Origin: Stieleria bergensis
GTDB taxonomy: Bacteria > Planctomycetota > Planctomycetia > Pirellulales > Pirellulaceae
Assembly: GCA_007745635.1 (NCBI GenBank)
Contig: CP036272.1
Coordinates: 310,001-374,000, forward strand
Reading direction: 5' to 3'
Length of the DNA stretch: 64,000 bases
Positions 29,621 through 39,081 of the stretch are shown here, piece after piece. Under the pieces are notes generated by a model. It made no database searches. It saw only the letters and a program-made list of their open reading frames with translations, and was not told the origin of the DNA. Each line of letters begins with the position of its first letter. Position 1 is the first letter of the stretch. The translations under genes and the position numbers were made by a program.

Positions 29621-31801
29621 CTATTTGTCTTCGGCCGGTGGGAATCGGCCCGCTTCTGCTTCGGTGACAAGGATTTGCAGGTCTTGCAGAATCAGGTCGC
29701 TCAGGTTCTTGTCCAAATTGGTGCGTGCCGATTTAAACAACAGCTCGACTTTCCGTTTCTGGCTAGCGATCGCCGAACGATTGCCATTGCGCTGCTTGTT
29801 GATCGCATTGATAAACTCTTGTAGTTTGAGTTCCAGAGCCGCCGCGATCGATTTCCGTGTTTGCTGGGCGAACAAGCTGGTTAGGATGGCGCGTGCTTCT
29901 TTCACATCGCGATCTTTGACTCGTTTGCGAATGCGAATGTCGAGCAACTTACGGATTGCGACCAAGTCAATGATTTGATTCTGCAGACCACGGACGTAGG
30001 CTTCGGCTTGCAAACGCATGTCGTCGCCGGCGAGATCGGCGACCTCGACTTGAGTCAGGCCGGGAGCAAGGGGAAGTTTCGCCAGGATGGCGCCTCCGTT
30101 TTTCACATACAGCACACGCACGGGGTCAACGTCTTTTCCAATCACCAGATTGCCGTTCCAGTCGGTGCGTCCGACCAGCGAAAACGTTTTGTCTTCACCG
30201 AGTGATCGTTGGTGAAGTTCGTAACCAATCAGCGGTTTGTCAGGCCGTTTCTTGGCGTGCAGTCGCAAGGTGGTGGTGTCTTGGGAGGGTTTGACCAGGC
30301 GTCCCCATTTGGTGACTCGCATGCTGGGGCGGCTGCTCAGTGGGCCGCCGGCCATCCCGTCGATCAGTTCCAATTCGGCACGTGCACCTTCGATGTCTTT
30401 GACCATCAGGAAAGCCCAGTCAACGCGTCCCACCTGCAGCGGTTTGCCGTCGCGACCGTTGCGTCGTAGCAGCGGTTGCAGCAACGAACCGGCGGGGACA
30501 TGAGCTGCAGAATTCGGGTCGGTGATCAGCCCAGCGGCGCGGACGATGCCTTGCGCTTTCTTGCGTCCGACTTCGTCCAGGCGAACCAAGGGTGAGAACG
30601 CATCCGTCAAAGCGTAGTTGATCACGTATGGCAGGATCGCAGGATTCGAAACTGGACGCGTGTAGGTTTCCGAATTGGTTCGCATCAAGGTTTCGATTTC
30701 GACCACGGACAATTCGCTGCCAAGCGAGGTTGAGTTGTCGATGTGAACCACAAAAATCTTGTCGAAGGACTCTGCTTGGGCTTTCACCAGACCGCTGATC
30801 GGTAATTCAATGATCTTGGCTTTGTTCGATTTCGATCCTTCGGGCGCGAATCCAATCGCTTGGCCGCGAGGGACGATCAGGGCCTCTGTGCCTTCTTGGA
30901 CCCAGATCTCGCTCAGTTTCAACGCATCCTTCAAGGAGCCATCTGTTTTGCTGATGAGGTTGGCCAGCAGTTCAGGGTCCGACAGCTTTGGCGGCGCGTC
31001 TTCACCGGCCTGGGCGTTATCGGCTGTGTCTTCAGCAATGTCTCCGGCACCGGTCGCTTCGCTGTCCGACTTGGTTGCCGAGTCAGCGGTCGGTTTGGCC
31101 GGCGTTTCCGCTTCGCTGTCAGTTGCCGCTTCGCTGTCAGTTTCAGTGGGGGCTTGCCGAGCCTGTGACTTGATGAGATTCAGCAAGGTTTCAGTGGTCT
31201 GAATCTTTTTCAGGTGCTCATCGGCAGTGGCCAGATTCTTGATCCGAATTGAGTATTCCAACGAATTCCGCACAGCCAGTACGGGGTCGGAGGCCGTGAT
31301 CGCATCGTAGGTGATCAGGTCCATCGATCGATTTGCCAAGCTGTTGACTGCCGGTGGTGCAGTTTCAACCGTCATGTCCCAGATTGAATTGTAGTCCCGC
31401 TGCAGCAGTGTCTTGACTTGGCCAGTGAATGCTGGGGTGTGATGTTCTGGTTGGTCGCTGGCGATCCAGATCAGGACCTTATAAGGCGCAAAGTCCCAGG
31501 GTGGGACGCTGAACAGTTCGTAGTCCATCACTTCCTGCATTTCGTCGTCGTCCACCGTCACGGTGAAGGAACGTGCAGAGTCATTGGCTGGTGCATCGGG
31601 CTTGGACTCTGCTGGCTGGTCGGCTTGCGCTGCATCGGTTTTGGGTTGAGGTTGCTGTTTGGGCTTGTCTTCCTGAGCGGTGGCAAACGCACCGGTCAGC
31701 AGTATCACGACCAGCAGCAGTGCGTGGCGGGCAGCTGTGGTGCATGAAGCAGAAGCGATGGGAGTGAATTGCATGGTAGGTTCGAAGGCGTGGTTTTGCA
31801 T
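29621..31801 (-). CDS. Large exported protein of unknown function
   Basis: 726 residues. I do not recognise a named family. The start ATG overlaps the upstream stop (TAATG), implying coupled translation. A hydrophobic stretch at residues 27-42 (ALLLVVILLTGAFATAQ) is a probable signal peptide after an unusually long n-region; the alternative ATG at codon 10 shortens it. Pro/Gln/Asp-rich low complexity follows (45-75), then a folded part starting DYELFSVPPWDFAPYKVLIWIAS. Residues 215-275 are an Ala/Glu/Ser/Thr linker. Later there is a helical region with basic residues (520-720). It is the last gene of the cluster with ExbB/ExbD, propeller and solute-binding proteins, so a periplasmic job in that system is likely. 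Confidence 0.75.
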   Translation of the reverse strand: MQNHAFEPTMQFTPIASASCTTAARHALLLVVILLTGAFATAQEDKPKQQPQPKTDAAQADQPAESKPDAPANDSARSFTVTVDDDEMQEVMDYELFSVPPWDFAPYKVLIWIASDQPEHHTPAFTGQVKTLLQRDYNSIWDMTVETAPPAVNSLANRSMDLITYDAITASDPVLAVRNSLEYSIRIKNLATADEHLKKIQTTETLLNLIKSQARQAPTETDSEAATDSEAETPAKPTADSATKSDSEATGAGDIAEDTADNAQAGEDAPPKLSDPELLANLISKTDGSLKDALKLSEIWVQEGTEALIVPRGQAIGFAPEGSKSNKAKIIELPISGLVKAQAESFDKIFVVHIDNSTSLGSELSVVEIETLMRTNSETYTRPVSNPAILPYVINYALTDAFSPLVRLDEVGRKKAQGIVRAAGLITDPNSAAHVPAGSLLQPLLRRNGRDGKPLQVGRVDWAFLMVKDIEGARAELELIDGMAGGPLSSRPSMRVTKWGRLVKPSQDTTTLRLHAKKRPDKPLIGYELHQRSLGEDKTFSLVGRTDWNGNLVIGKDVDPVRVLYVKNGGAILAKLPLAPGLTQVEVADLAGDDMRLQAEAYVRGLQNQIIDLVAIRKLLDIRIRKRVKDRDVKEARAILTSLFAQQTRKSIAAALELKLQEFINAINKQRNGNRSAIASQKRKVELLFKSARTNLDKNLSDLILQDLQILVTEAEAGRFPPAEDK

Positions 31802-34140
31802 TAGAATTCGATCCTCCAGCTATCCGCATTTTGGTACAGGCTGATGATGTTGCGTCCGACGCCGCGCAGGTTCTTGCGATAGGCGTAGGAGTCGACCATT
31901 TGCCACAATGGGATCACGGGGAGTTCATGGTGTGAGATAAAGTGCAAGTCCAGCAGTCGCTGTCGCACTTCGCCCCAATTGAGTGCTTCTTCCAGTCGTC
32001 GCAGGCCCAAGCCCAGCAGCTGGTCTTCACACTTGGCCAGCCCTTCCGGTCCCAGTACTCGGCGGGCGTCCAGGATGGGTTCCCAGATGGCGGTCGAGAC
32101 ATAGCACAGGTCAGCTTGATCTGGATCAGGCATCGTTTTGCCCGGTGGCAGCTCAACGAGTTCAACTTCCAGCCCCGTCAATTTCCATTGATCAGCGATG
32201 GTTTGGCAGGCGATACGGGACATGTTGTCCGCTGGATGCGCGAGGCGAATTTCACGAAGCTTGGGAGGTGTTTCTTTGTTGCGTTTCGCTTCTTCTTCCA
32301 TCATGTTGATGGCGACTTGTTTCAGCAAACGCGACAGGCTGGGTTCAAAGGGGTGCGGTTTGATGTCTTGGTCATACGCGTAGCCCAGTGGGTCTTGGGG
32401 GTCCAGTCCAGCCGGAAAGGGGCCGGAGAGGACGCGGCAGCCAGCGGAGCCGGCGCCTTCTTTGCCCAGCAACATGTTCAGGATGTTCTCGCGATCCATT
32501 CCATAGACCAGCGCCCGTCGAAAGTTATCATTGGCGATGTAGGGATGATCCGAGCAGGGGATCAGCATATGGACCGTCGGCAATGGATAGGGGACAACGG
32601 TGATGTCTTTGTTTTTGCGTAGTCGAGCTGCATCAGCAGGGAATAGCTGATCCAGGACATCGATGTCGCCACGACGCAAGCGTTCCACGGCGTCGCCGGC
32701 GTTGCTGCAGTGGATCTCAACAATCTCTTGCGGCTTAGAGGGGTCGGAGAGATTGGACTTGGCAATGTCGGTCAGCTTGAAGCGTGTTTCTTCACCTTTG
32801 ATTTCACCAAGTTTGTAATCATTGGTTGGTTCTCCAGCTTCGCCACCAAACCAGCTGCCATCTACATTCAGTTGTAGCAAGCAGGTCGGTAGAACGTTGG
32901 GGCGACGGAGTGTGAGGTCGATTCGCCGGGGGCCATTGATGGCGATCCCGTCAACCGCCGCCGCCCAAGGCGTGTAGTACTCGGGTTGTTCTGGGCGGGC
33001 GCGATTGGCCAGTTGGTCGGCCAAAAAATCGATGCCCAGTTTGTCCAGTGGCGGTTCCAGCTTGCTGAGGTTCAGATTCAAGGTCAGCAGTTTGCGGTCC
33101 GCAGACAGTTCCGAGTCGCCAAACAGAAAGCGATAGTCGCCGCCTTCAGGGAGAACGCCATGGATTTCAAACAGATTGCGATACAGCAATCGTCCGGCTC
33201 GTCGTGCGGCCCAGCTATCCAAACGCACCGGATCAAATTCACGAGCCGCTTGCAGGACGCCGACGCGGACCATGGGATAAGCTTTAGCGATGTCGCTGAC
33301 CAGCTTTTCGCCGCCCTCGATGTCGGGCTTGAGGTTGATGCTTTCGATGGCCCGGGTCCGAGCGAGTCGATAGTCTTTGGCCTCAAGTGCTTTGAGAGCC
33401 TGGTCGCGTTTTTCCTGTGCGAGCTGCAGGAACTCGTTTTCTAGCCGCGAGATGGATTCCAAGTTATAGGCTTTGTAGCTCTTCTTCAAACGAACAAGCA
33501 ACTGCTGCGCGATGGCATATTGTTTTTCCTCCATCAGCGATCGCATCAGTGTACTGGTCGTGCCACTGATGCCATTGATGACTTCTTTTTGGCGATATTC
33601 AGGGTTGTACTGATGCAGTTCTTCTAGCAAAGCGAGCGCTTCGCCGCGTTCGCCCTTTTCGGCACGCTGGAATGCGTTTTTGAATAGAAAGTCCGAACGC
33701 AGATTCCGCAGGCCTGGACGCGTGGGGTAGTCGCGAATCAGGATCGACAGGAAGGGGAATGCCCCGGTGAAGTCGCCGCCAGCGATGCGATCACTGGTTT
33801 CTTGTTCCAGGCGTTTTTCCCAGAAATCGATCCGTTCAATTTCCGTCCATTTCGCGCCAAACTTCTTGGGTTGCAAGCCCATGACTTCGAACTCAAGTTT
33901 GCCATCGCGGCGCGAGGGCATGTCGCGGAAGGGCAGTGGTGTCACCATTGCCCAGCCGCCGCCGGATTGGGGCGTGAAGAAGATCAGGTCATAGGGATCT
34001 TGACGCAGCAGGTCCAATCCTAGCTCAGGCGGTTTGCCTTGACGCGAATAAGACTGGATCTGCGCCTGAGCGGATTGCTCAACACCGGGGATCAAGCAGC
34101 CGGCCAATAGGATTGCCAACAAGAGCAAGGTTCGGATCAT
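31801..34140 (-). CDS. Orphan family-5 solute-binding protein with helical-repeat N-terminal half
   Basis: 779 residues from ATG at 34140; upstream codons to 34281 are open but unconvincing, and this ATG starts a signal sequence with lipobox LAGC (Cys15). A signal peptidase I site (AQA-Q) is an alternative. Residues about 100-310 are TPR-like helices (DFTGAFPFLSILIRDYP, AEKGERGEALALLEELHQY). Residues about 320-779 are an SBP_bac_5 fold resembling peptide-binding proteins (DPVRLDSWAARRAGRLLYRNLFE, FRRALVYGMDRENILNMLL, and the terminal HELPVIPLWQMVDSYAY). No ABC permease or ATPase lies in this cluster, so it probably does not feed an importer here. It may bind a peptide-like ligand as a sensor or adaptor; this is inference. 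Confidence 0.8.
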   Translation of the reverse strand: MIRTLLLLAILLAGCLIPGVEQSAQAQIQSYSRQGKPPELGLDLLRQDPYDLIFFTPQSGGGWAMVTPLPFRDMPSRRDGKLEFEVMGLQPKKFGAKWTEIERIDFWEKRLEQETSDRIAGGDFTGAFPFLSILIRDYPTRPGLRNLRSDFLFKNAFQRAEKGERGEALALLEELHQYNPEYRQKEVINGISGTTSTLMRSLMEEKQYAIAQQLLVRLKKSYKAYNLESISRLENEFLQLAQEKRDQALKALEAKDYRLARTRAIESINLKPDIEGGEKLVSDIAKAYPMVRVGVLQAAREFDPVRLDSWAARRAGRLLYRNLFEIHGVLPEGGDYRFLFGDSELSADRKLLTLNLNLSKLEPPLDKLGIDFLADQLANRARPEQPEYYTPWAAAVDGIAINGPRRIDLTLRRPNVLPTCLLQLNVDGSWFGGEAGEPTNDYKLGEIKGEETRFKLTDIAKSNLSDPSKPQEIVEIHCSNAGDAVERLRRGDIDVLDQLFPADAARLRKNKDITVVPYPLPTVHMLIPCSDHPYIANDNFRRALVYGMDRENILNMLLGKEGAGSAGCRVLSGPFPAGLDPQDPLGYAYDQDIKPHPFEPSLSRLLKQVAINMMEEEAKRNKETPPKLREIRLAHPADNMSRIACQTIADQWKLTGLEVELVELPPGKTMPDPDQADLCYVSTAIWEPILDARRVLGPEGLAKCEDQLLGLGLRRLEEALNWGEVRQRLLDLHFISHHELPVIPLWQMVDSYAYRKNLRGVGRNIISLYQNADSWRIEF

Positions 34141-34277
34141 GGAACAACCAAGTGACGTTGGGATGCGATGCGTCTGGTCGACGCATTGTCTTGCCGGGTG
34201 ACCGTTCTGATGGCTTTGATCGCAAACAGGACGGTGGCGAAGTGCATGGGGGGCGTGACGGTGAAGCGAGGTTCGCA

Positions 34278-37200
34278 TCATGGCTGGCCCCCTTGAGGCA
34301 TGTCGACAGAGAAGATGACGCCTTCCGCTCCTGGAACCAGCAACTGTTGGCCATAGGGCAGGGGAGTCGCAGAGAAGGGCTGGCCGATGTCTTTCCAGCC
34401 CGACAGTTGTCCAGCGCTGGGGTCAATGACTGCAACCCAGCCAGCGGCACCGGCCAGGACAAGCTTGCCGTCGTGCAGCAATGGTTTGCCGACTGCTTTG
34501 CCTGGTCCCACTTTTACGGCGTACTGTTCTTGGCCTTGATCGTCATAGGCTCGAAGCATCTGATCATTGGTCAGGATCAACACGTGTTGATCGGCGTTCA
34601 TGGGGCCCCAGACCACTCGGCCAGCGGTTTGAGTTTCAAACTTTGGCTTCAGTGAAGCCATGTCGAAACCTAACAGTTTGTCTGCGGCCGTTCCGCCGAC
34701 TGGCACGAACACCGTATTGTTCAGGCCAGCAATGGATCCTAGTGGTTGGCTGGGGAGTTTTCCTTCGGCCAGGGGCGAGATTTGATCGCCAACTCGCAGG
34801 CGATAAATGCCTTTGCGATTGTCTGCCAGGACGATTTGTGTTTTGTCTTCCGGCACAATGATCGAATTGGTCCAGGTGACTTTTTCGGAAGGGCTGCTGC
34901 TGGGTTGGAATGGATTGCTGATCTGGCCACCCGTTTGGTAGTTCAAGAGCAGAGCTCGGCCGTTATTGAGTGGCACAAACAGTCCATTGGCGACGCACAA
35001 GGCAGGGCCACCGGGGACGCCGTTGACTAAGTTCAGTGAAATCAATCGCAGCTTATCGTTTGCACGTGATGGATCGTAGATCGCAACTTTCTGTGCCCCT
35101 GCTTGATCACTGTTGTTGATTAAGATCCAGCGACCGTCTTGGAGAGCTTGCGCGTTTTGGAAGCGAGTTTCAATCGAGGCGTCGTCAGGAGACTCAAGAG
35201 GTGTTCGCAGTGACTTCGATGCGATCGCGGCATCTTCTAATTCAAACAAAGCGGCTTGGCTGGTGATCGCACGCACGCCACCGTCAATCGGCAAGATCAA
35301 CTCGATCGGTGCGCTGACATCAGCATTCCAAATGCTGTCACTGGAAGAAGGCTCGGCAGCACCAACGCGGATCCAATCCGTGCCGTTCATTCGCCGTGCA
35401 TGCAGCACGGCATCACCGACAAACAGGGGCTCGCCAACGAAAGCGTCATTCAGGAAGGCAGGTTCGCGAGGGACCACTTGGCCCCGGTTGGCTTGAATTT
35501 CATAACGACTGAACTTTGATCCGGTCGTCCAAAGTTCGTTTTGCCCGAGAGTCATTTGGCTGAGCGTTGGCGTCGAATAGGAACGCGCGACGTCGGCGAT
35601 CACAGAGACTTTTTCGCCTTCGCTGGAGGGTTCAATATCCAGAACCTTGATTTCGCCGAGGTCGCTGAGCACGATGATTCGACGTTTATCCAACAGTGGT
35701 GCAACGACCACATTGCCTTCGATCGTGATCGGGTCTTGGGCCTTTTTCAGGCCGCCGCCCGATTGATCCACGTTCAGGATGTGAATCATGCAGGTGTCCT
35801 GGCTATGGTTCTCCAAAACGAACAGGTGATCAAGCAGCGCAACCGGTGGCACGGCAATGGTCCCTTCGCGATGTCCGATGTAAAAGCTCTCCATGCTTTC
35901 GCCGCTACGAGCGTTGACAACGTACAGGTTGCTATGCCCGCCGGGTTGATACAAGACCGAGCGTTGGTTGTCGACGCCGGGTCCAACGTTGACGGTTTGC
36001 GGGATGGTTGTCGACCACAGTCCCTCGCCGGTGGTGGCGTCCAGCTTGAACAGTTTGCCGCTGACAGTGGTGACATAAACGTAGTCACGTGCAACGATGG
36101 GCTGGTTATAGGGTTCGCCAATTTCGGTTTTCCAAATCACCATCCCACTGCGTCCGTCGCAGCGTTCGATGGTCAGGTCTGTGGAAACGCTTAGCAACAC
36201 GGCGTCGCCGCCTTCTAGTGGGACAGGGCTGTGGGCAAGGTTGTTGCCGACATAACGTCGCCATTGCAGCGTGCCATCTTCGACGTTGAACGCTAGAACA
36301 CTGCCAGCAGCAGGCACGAAGTACGTGGAAGCCGTTGGGCTGGAAACGCGATTGCCAGATCGATCCATCAAGATGATCGGTTCGACATCTTTGTCGTTGT
36401 TTGGAGTGATTGACTGAGGTGTTTTGACCGACGCTGACACGAGTTCATTTTGGATGTCGCTCGCTTGAAGGATCAATTTGACCAAGCGTTCGTTGCGGCG
36501 TAGCTCGGGGTATTCTCGCAGTAATTCGCTGTGGATGTCGTAGGCGGCTTTAGTGTCCTTGGACTCCAGCAACGTCGACATGTTGTTGACCGCTTTGTCG
36601 AGTTGCTCGTTCCGCTTAATGTCGCGAGCCGCACGAGCTCGTTTTTCAGAGATCAGGTCTAGTTTGGTCTTGTTGGTTTCACGAAGCGTTTTGTCGATGT
36701 AGTTGGCGTTTTCAAACAGTTCCATGTGTTTGTCCAACTTCATGATCAGCTTGCGTTTTTTCTCCGTTTCTGGAACCTTGGTCGCGGCTTCGGCAATGTT
36801 GTTTGCGATATCGATCAGCAAGCCAGCGAGATTAGGTCGGTCCCCCGTGATCGCTTCTTCTTGTTCAATGGTCGGCAGTTTGTCGACTGACAGGTCGGAG
36901 GCCAAAGTTGGATCGGACTTTTGTTCAGCGCGGTAAAGTTCGGTCAGGACGACACGGACGCGCGACTTAGAAGCGTCCTTATGATCTTCGCCCCAGGTTT
37001 CTACAAAGCTTTCGTAGCGGGTTTGTGCGACGGTGTAGTTTTGCGCAGCATAGGCGTCGTCAGCCAGCTTGATTTCATCTTCTGCATTGCCCGAACTCAG
37101 CAAGAAATACAGCCCGGCAATCATGCCAGCGAGAAAAACGATGATGCCAACGAAGCCGTAAACTTTGAACGAGTCCCACTCGTTGTCTTCTGGCTTGGTC

Positions 37201-37676
37201 GGGCGTTTGTTATTCCCGTTGCCACCACTCGATGGTCGGGCACCAGAGGGGGATTCTTGAACGGGGGTTGCCTCAACGGCCACCGCTTCGACGGGAACGG
37301 CCTCCACGGGCACTGCTTCAACGGGAGTCGCGTCCACTGCCACCGCTTCGACGGGGACCGCATCAACGGGCACTGCCTCTACGGGAACGGCCTCGGAGAC
37401 CACGGTCACCTCATCTTCGACCACCTCCAAATCATCAACGCCCAGTTCCTGGTCTGCGGTCGTGCTTTGGTCGTCGTATTCGCCGCTGCGCAGTTCGCCA
37501 ATCAGTTTCGAGGCTTGAAAGCGAGTCAGCTGGCCGTTGTCAACCAACAGTTTGGCGACCGCTTCTGGGGTCACACTGGCGCCACCTTGGCTGAGTTGTT
37601 CGCGGAGGGCTTCGATGATTTCCTGATCCAGCAAACCCCGGCGTTCCATCTCGTTGATCAGTTCGTTAGCAAGCAT
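34278..37676 (-). CDS. Membrane-anchored PQQ-type beta-propeller protein with pentapeptide repeat
   Basis: 1132 residues. Residues 1-65 are helical and include NGQLTRFQASKLI, a phrase frequent in planctomycete signalling proteins. Residues 95-139 are nine pentads of the form EAVPV/DATPV. A single transmembrane helix follows (about 172-193), then helical, possibly coiled-coil repeats (200-400), then an eight-bladed-type propeller with PQQ-like blades (GTLQWRRYVGN, GMVIWKTEIGEPYNQPIVA, GEGLWSTTI). No PQQ-binding residues can be verified, so this is more likely a BamB-like scaffold than a dehydrogenase. Topology puts the N terminus in the cytosol and the propeller in the periplasm. It sits between the ExbD-like gene and the solute-binding gene on the same strand. 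Confidence 0.85.
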   Translation of the reverse strand: MLANELINEMERRGLLDQEIIEALREQLSQGGASVTPEAVAKLLVDNGQLTRFQASKLIGELRSGEYDDQSTTADQELGVDDLEVVEDEVTVVSEAVPVEAVPVDAVPVEAVAVDATPVEAVPVEAVPVEAVAVEATPVQESPSGARPSSGGNGNNKRPTKPEDNEWDSFKVYGFVGIIVFLAGMIAGLYFLLSSGNAEDEIKLADDAYAAQNYTVAQTRYESFVETWGEDHKDASKSRVRVVLTELYRAEQKSDPTLASDLSVDKLPTIEQEEAITGDRPNLAGLLIDIANNIAEAATKVPETEKKRKLIMKLDKHMELFENANYIDKTLRETNKTKLDLISEKRARAARDIKRNEQLDKAVNNMSTLLESKDTKAAYDIHSELLREYPELRRNERLVKLILQASDIQNELVSASVKTPQSITPNNDKDVEPIILMDRSGNRVSSPTASTYFVPAAGSVLAFNVEDGTLQWRRYVGNNLAHSPVPLEGGDAVLLSVSTDLTIERCDGRSGMVIWKTEIGEPYNQPIVARDYVYVTTVSGKLFKLDATTGEGLWSTTIPQTVNVGPGVDNQRSVLYQPGGHSNLYVVNARSGESMESFYIGHREGTIAVPPVALLDHLFVLENHSQDTCMIHILNVDQSGGGLKKAQDPITIEGNVVVAPLLDKRRIIVLSDLGEIKVLDIEPSSEGEKVSVIADVARSYSTPTLSQMTLGQNELWTTGSKFSRYEIQANRGQVVPREPAFLNDAFVGEPLFVGDAVLHARRMNGTDWIRVGAAEPSSSDSIWNADVSAPIELILPIDGGVRAITSQAALFELEDAAIASKSLRTPLESPDDASIETRFQNAQALQDGRWILINNSDQAGAQKVAIYDPSRANDKLRLISLNLVNGVPGGPALCVANGLFVPLNNGRALLLNYQTGGQISNPFQPSSSPSEKVTWTNSIIVPEDKTQIVLADNRKGIYRLRVGDQISPLAEGKLPSQPLGSIAGLNNTVFVPVGGTAADKLLGFDMASLKPKFETQTAGRVVWGPMNADQHVLILTNDQMLRAYDDQGQEQYAVKVGPGKAVGKPLLHDGKLVLAGAAGWVAVIDPSAGQLSGWKDIGQPFSATPLPYGQQLLVPGAEGVIFSVDMPQGGQP
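37260..37394 (-). repeat. In-frame 15-base repeat coding nine EAVPV-type pentads
   Basis: The repeat encodes residues 95-139 of the propeller protein. A shorter array of the same unit occurs at 38280-38339 in the next gene upstream. Confidence 0.9.
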
Positions 37677-37751
37677 GTTGTTCGGATTCGGTCTGGTTGG
37701 GTGGCAGTGAGTTAAGCAGCAATAGCAGGGGGAGAGAACGTTGTGGCAGCT

Positions 37752-38468
37752 CTATTCAAGGTATTCCACTTCCGTCACTTCGATATCAGTACAGCCCTTG
37801 ATGGTGCCGGCGTCCATGGCATCGACAAGGAACTTCAGTTTGCAGTCTTCTTGCACGCGAATGGACATTTTTTGAATGCCTTGGTCGACCACTTCGCGAG
37901 CCGAGAGCAGTCTTAGCAAGTTTTGTTTGCCGGGGTTTGAACCGAGCAAATCATCGCCGAGGTAGACGGTGAAGTTGCCGAAGCGATCAATTTGCACTTC
38001 CACCATCTCCTGTTCTTCTTCAGGTTCATCCGTCGTGTTCGTGCTGGGCTGGTCGCTCTTCTCCTTGGGCATCGAAATCGCTTTCTGCAACGAGAACGAT
38101 GCTGTGACCATGAAGAAGATCAGCAGCAGAAAGGTCACGTCGACCATCGGCGTCATGTCCAGTTCGTCTTCCTCTCGGGACCGTTTGAACTGGATCGGTT
38201 CGTCATCCAAGTCGTCATCTACCGCTGGTGCGGGCGCAGCGGGTTGAGCGTTCGCTGGAAGTCCTGGAGGCTCCGATGCAACGGCCACTGCTTCAACCGC
38301 CACGGCCTCAACGGCGACCGCTTCGACGGGCACGGCTTCGGCGACTTGGTCGGCAGCGGGCACGGTGATCGCTTGGCTGCACTGAGGGCAGCGAATGCGT
38401 CTGCCGGCCAACGAGTCTTTGGCTTTGTTGATCGCGCCGCAATGAGAGCAATGAACGGTTATCGACAT
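37752..38468 (-). CDS. ExbD/TolR-family protein with N-terminal zinc ribbon
   Basis: 238 residues from ATG at 38468 (24 upstream codons are open but lack family features). Residues 7-30 form a zinc ribbon, CxxC-x16-CxxC (Cys7, Cys10, Cys27, Cys30), of the type found in many short planctomycete regulatory tails. Residues 44-63 are four EAVAV-type pentads. The ExbD core begins at 103: LDMTPMVDVTFLLLIFFM, with the membrane Asp110 that carries protons in ExbD/TolR. The periplasmic domain follows and ends near TEVEYLE. It should work with the TolQ/ExbB-like protein to couple proton flow to mechanical work. The zinc ribbon on the cytosolic side is not part of classical ExbD. Confidence 0.88.
   Translation of the reverse strand: MSITVHCSHCGAINKAKDSLAGRRIRCPQCSQAITVPAADQVAEAVPVEAVAVEAVAVEAVAVASEPPGLPANAQPAAPAPAVDDDLDDEPIQFKRSREEDELDMTPMVDVTFLLLIFFMVTASFSLQKAISMPKEKSDQPSTNTTDEPEEEQEMVEVQIDRFGNFTVYLGDDLLGSNPGKQNLLRLLSAREVVDQGIQKMSIRVQEDCKLKFLVDAMDAGTIKGCTDIEVTEVEYLE
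38280..38339 (-). repeat. In-frame 15-base repeat coding four EAVAV-type pentads
   Basis: It encodes residues 44-63 of the zinc-ribbon ExbD protein and is the same unit as in the neighbouring propeller gene. Confidence 0.9.
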
Positions 38469-38581
38469 GTCGGCTGTATGATGAAACGTGATAAGTGAAG
38501 TGTCAGCATGGCCGCAACGGCCAGCCAGGCTGGTTTGCAAACAACTGGGACAGAGTTGTTCGCAGGGTGATGATCCGGAGC

Positions 38582-39076
38582 TTACTGTTCTTTCACGGCG
38601 ATGTGAGTGCGTTCGATCTCGTCGAAGTTGTCACCAATGATGCGACGAATCTTGCTGATCTCGCGCACCGGGACGTCACCACTACTCATGATCATGACGT
38701 ACTTCTTGTCGAACCGAGTGCTGGTGCTTTTAAGTTCCTTGGACACATACTCGATGATTTCACCGGTTCGGGTGTCTTCGTCGGTACTGAATTCACGCTG
38801 CGTGATATCTTTGACGATCACTTTGTCTTTTCCGCCCGGTTCAACAAAGATCACTGCCGAGTTTTTTGCACTGATAGAGAGTCCTTGATCGGCATTGGGG
38901 ATGGGTGCCATCTGTGTGGGATCCATCTTGGAGCAGACAACAAAGAAGATGAGCAGCAAGAAGGTGATGTCGATCATTGGGGTGATGTCCATCTCGTCTT
39001 CATCACGCTTCTTGCGCGGCATGACGAAATCGTCTTCTTCTTCGTCGTCCATCAGATCAGCGGCGAATTGATTCAT
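38582..39076 (-). CDS. ExbD/TolR-family biopolymer transport protein
   Basis: 164 residues. A short acidic and basic cytosolic tail precedes MDITPMIDITFLLLIFFVV, the single ExbD/TolR helix with its essential Asp (PMID). The rest is the periplasmic ExbD domain. A GGAGGT site inside the end of the TolQ-like gene lies 11 bases before this ATG, and the two genes are five bases apart. It is the second of two ExbD paralogues in a row, so the complex may be heteromeric. Confidence 0.92.
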   Translation of the reverse strand: MNQFAADLMDDEEEDDFVMPRKKRDEDEMDITPMIDITFLLLIFFVVCSKMDPTQMAPIPNADQGLSISAKNSAVIFVEPGGKDKVIVKDITQREFSTDEDTRTGEIIEYVSKELKSTSTRFDKKYVMIMSSGDVPVREISKIRRIIGDNFDEIERTHIAVKEQ

Positions 39077-39081
39077 GGTGA

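Noticed and set aside
36921-37715. 264-codon plus-strand frame over the propeller gene's 5' part
   Set aside because: It is a mirror of the pentapeptide-coding repeat and gives low-complexity Gly/His/Phe sequence.
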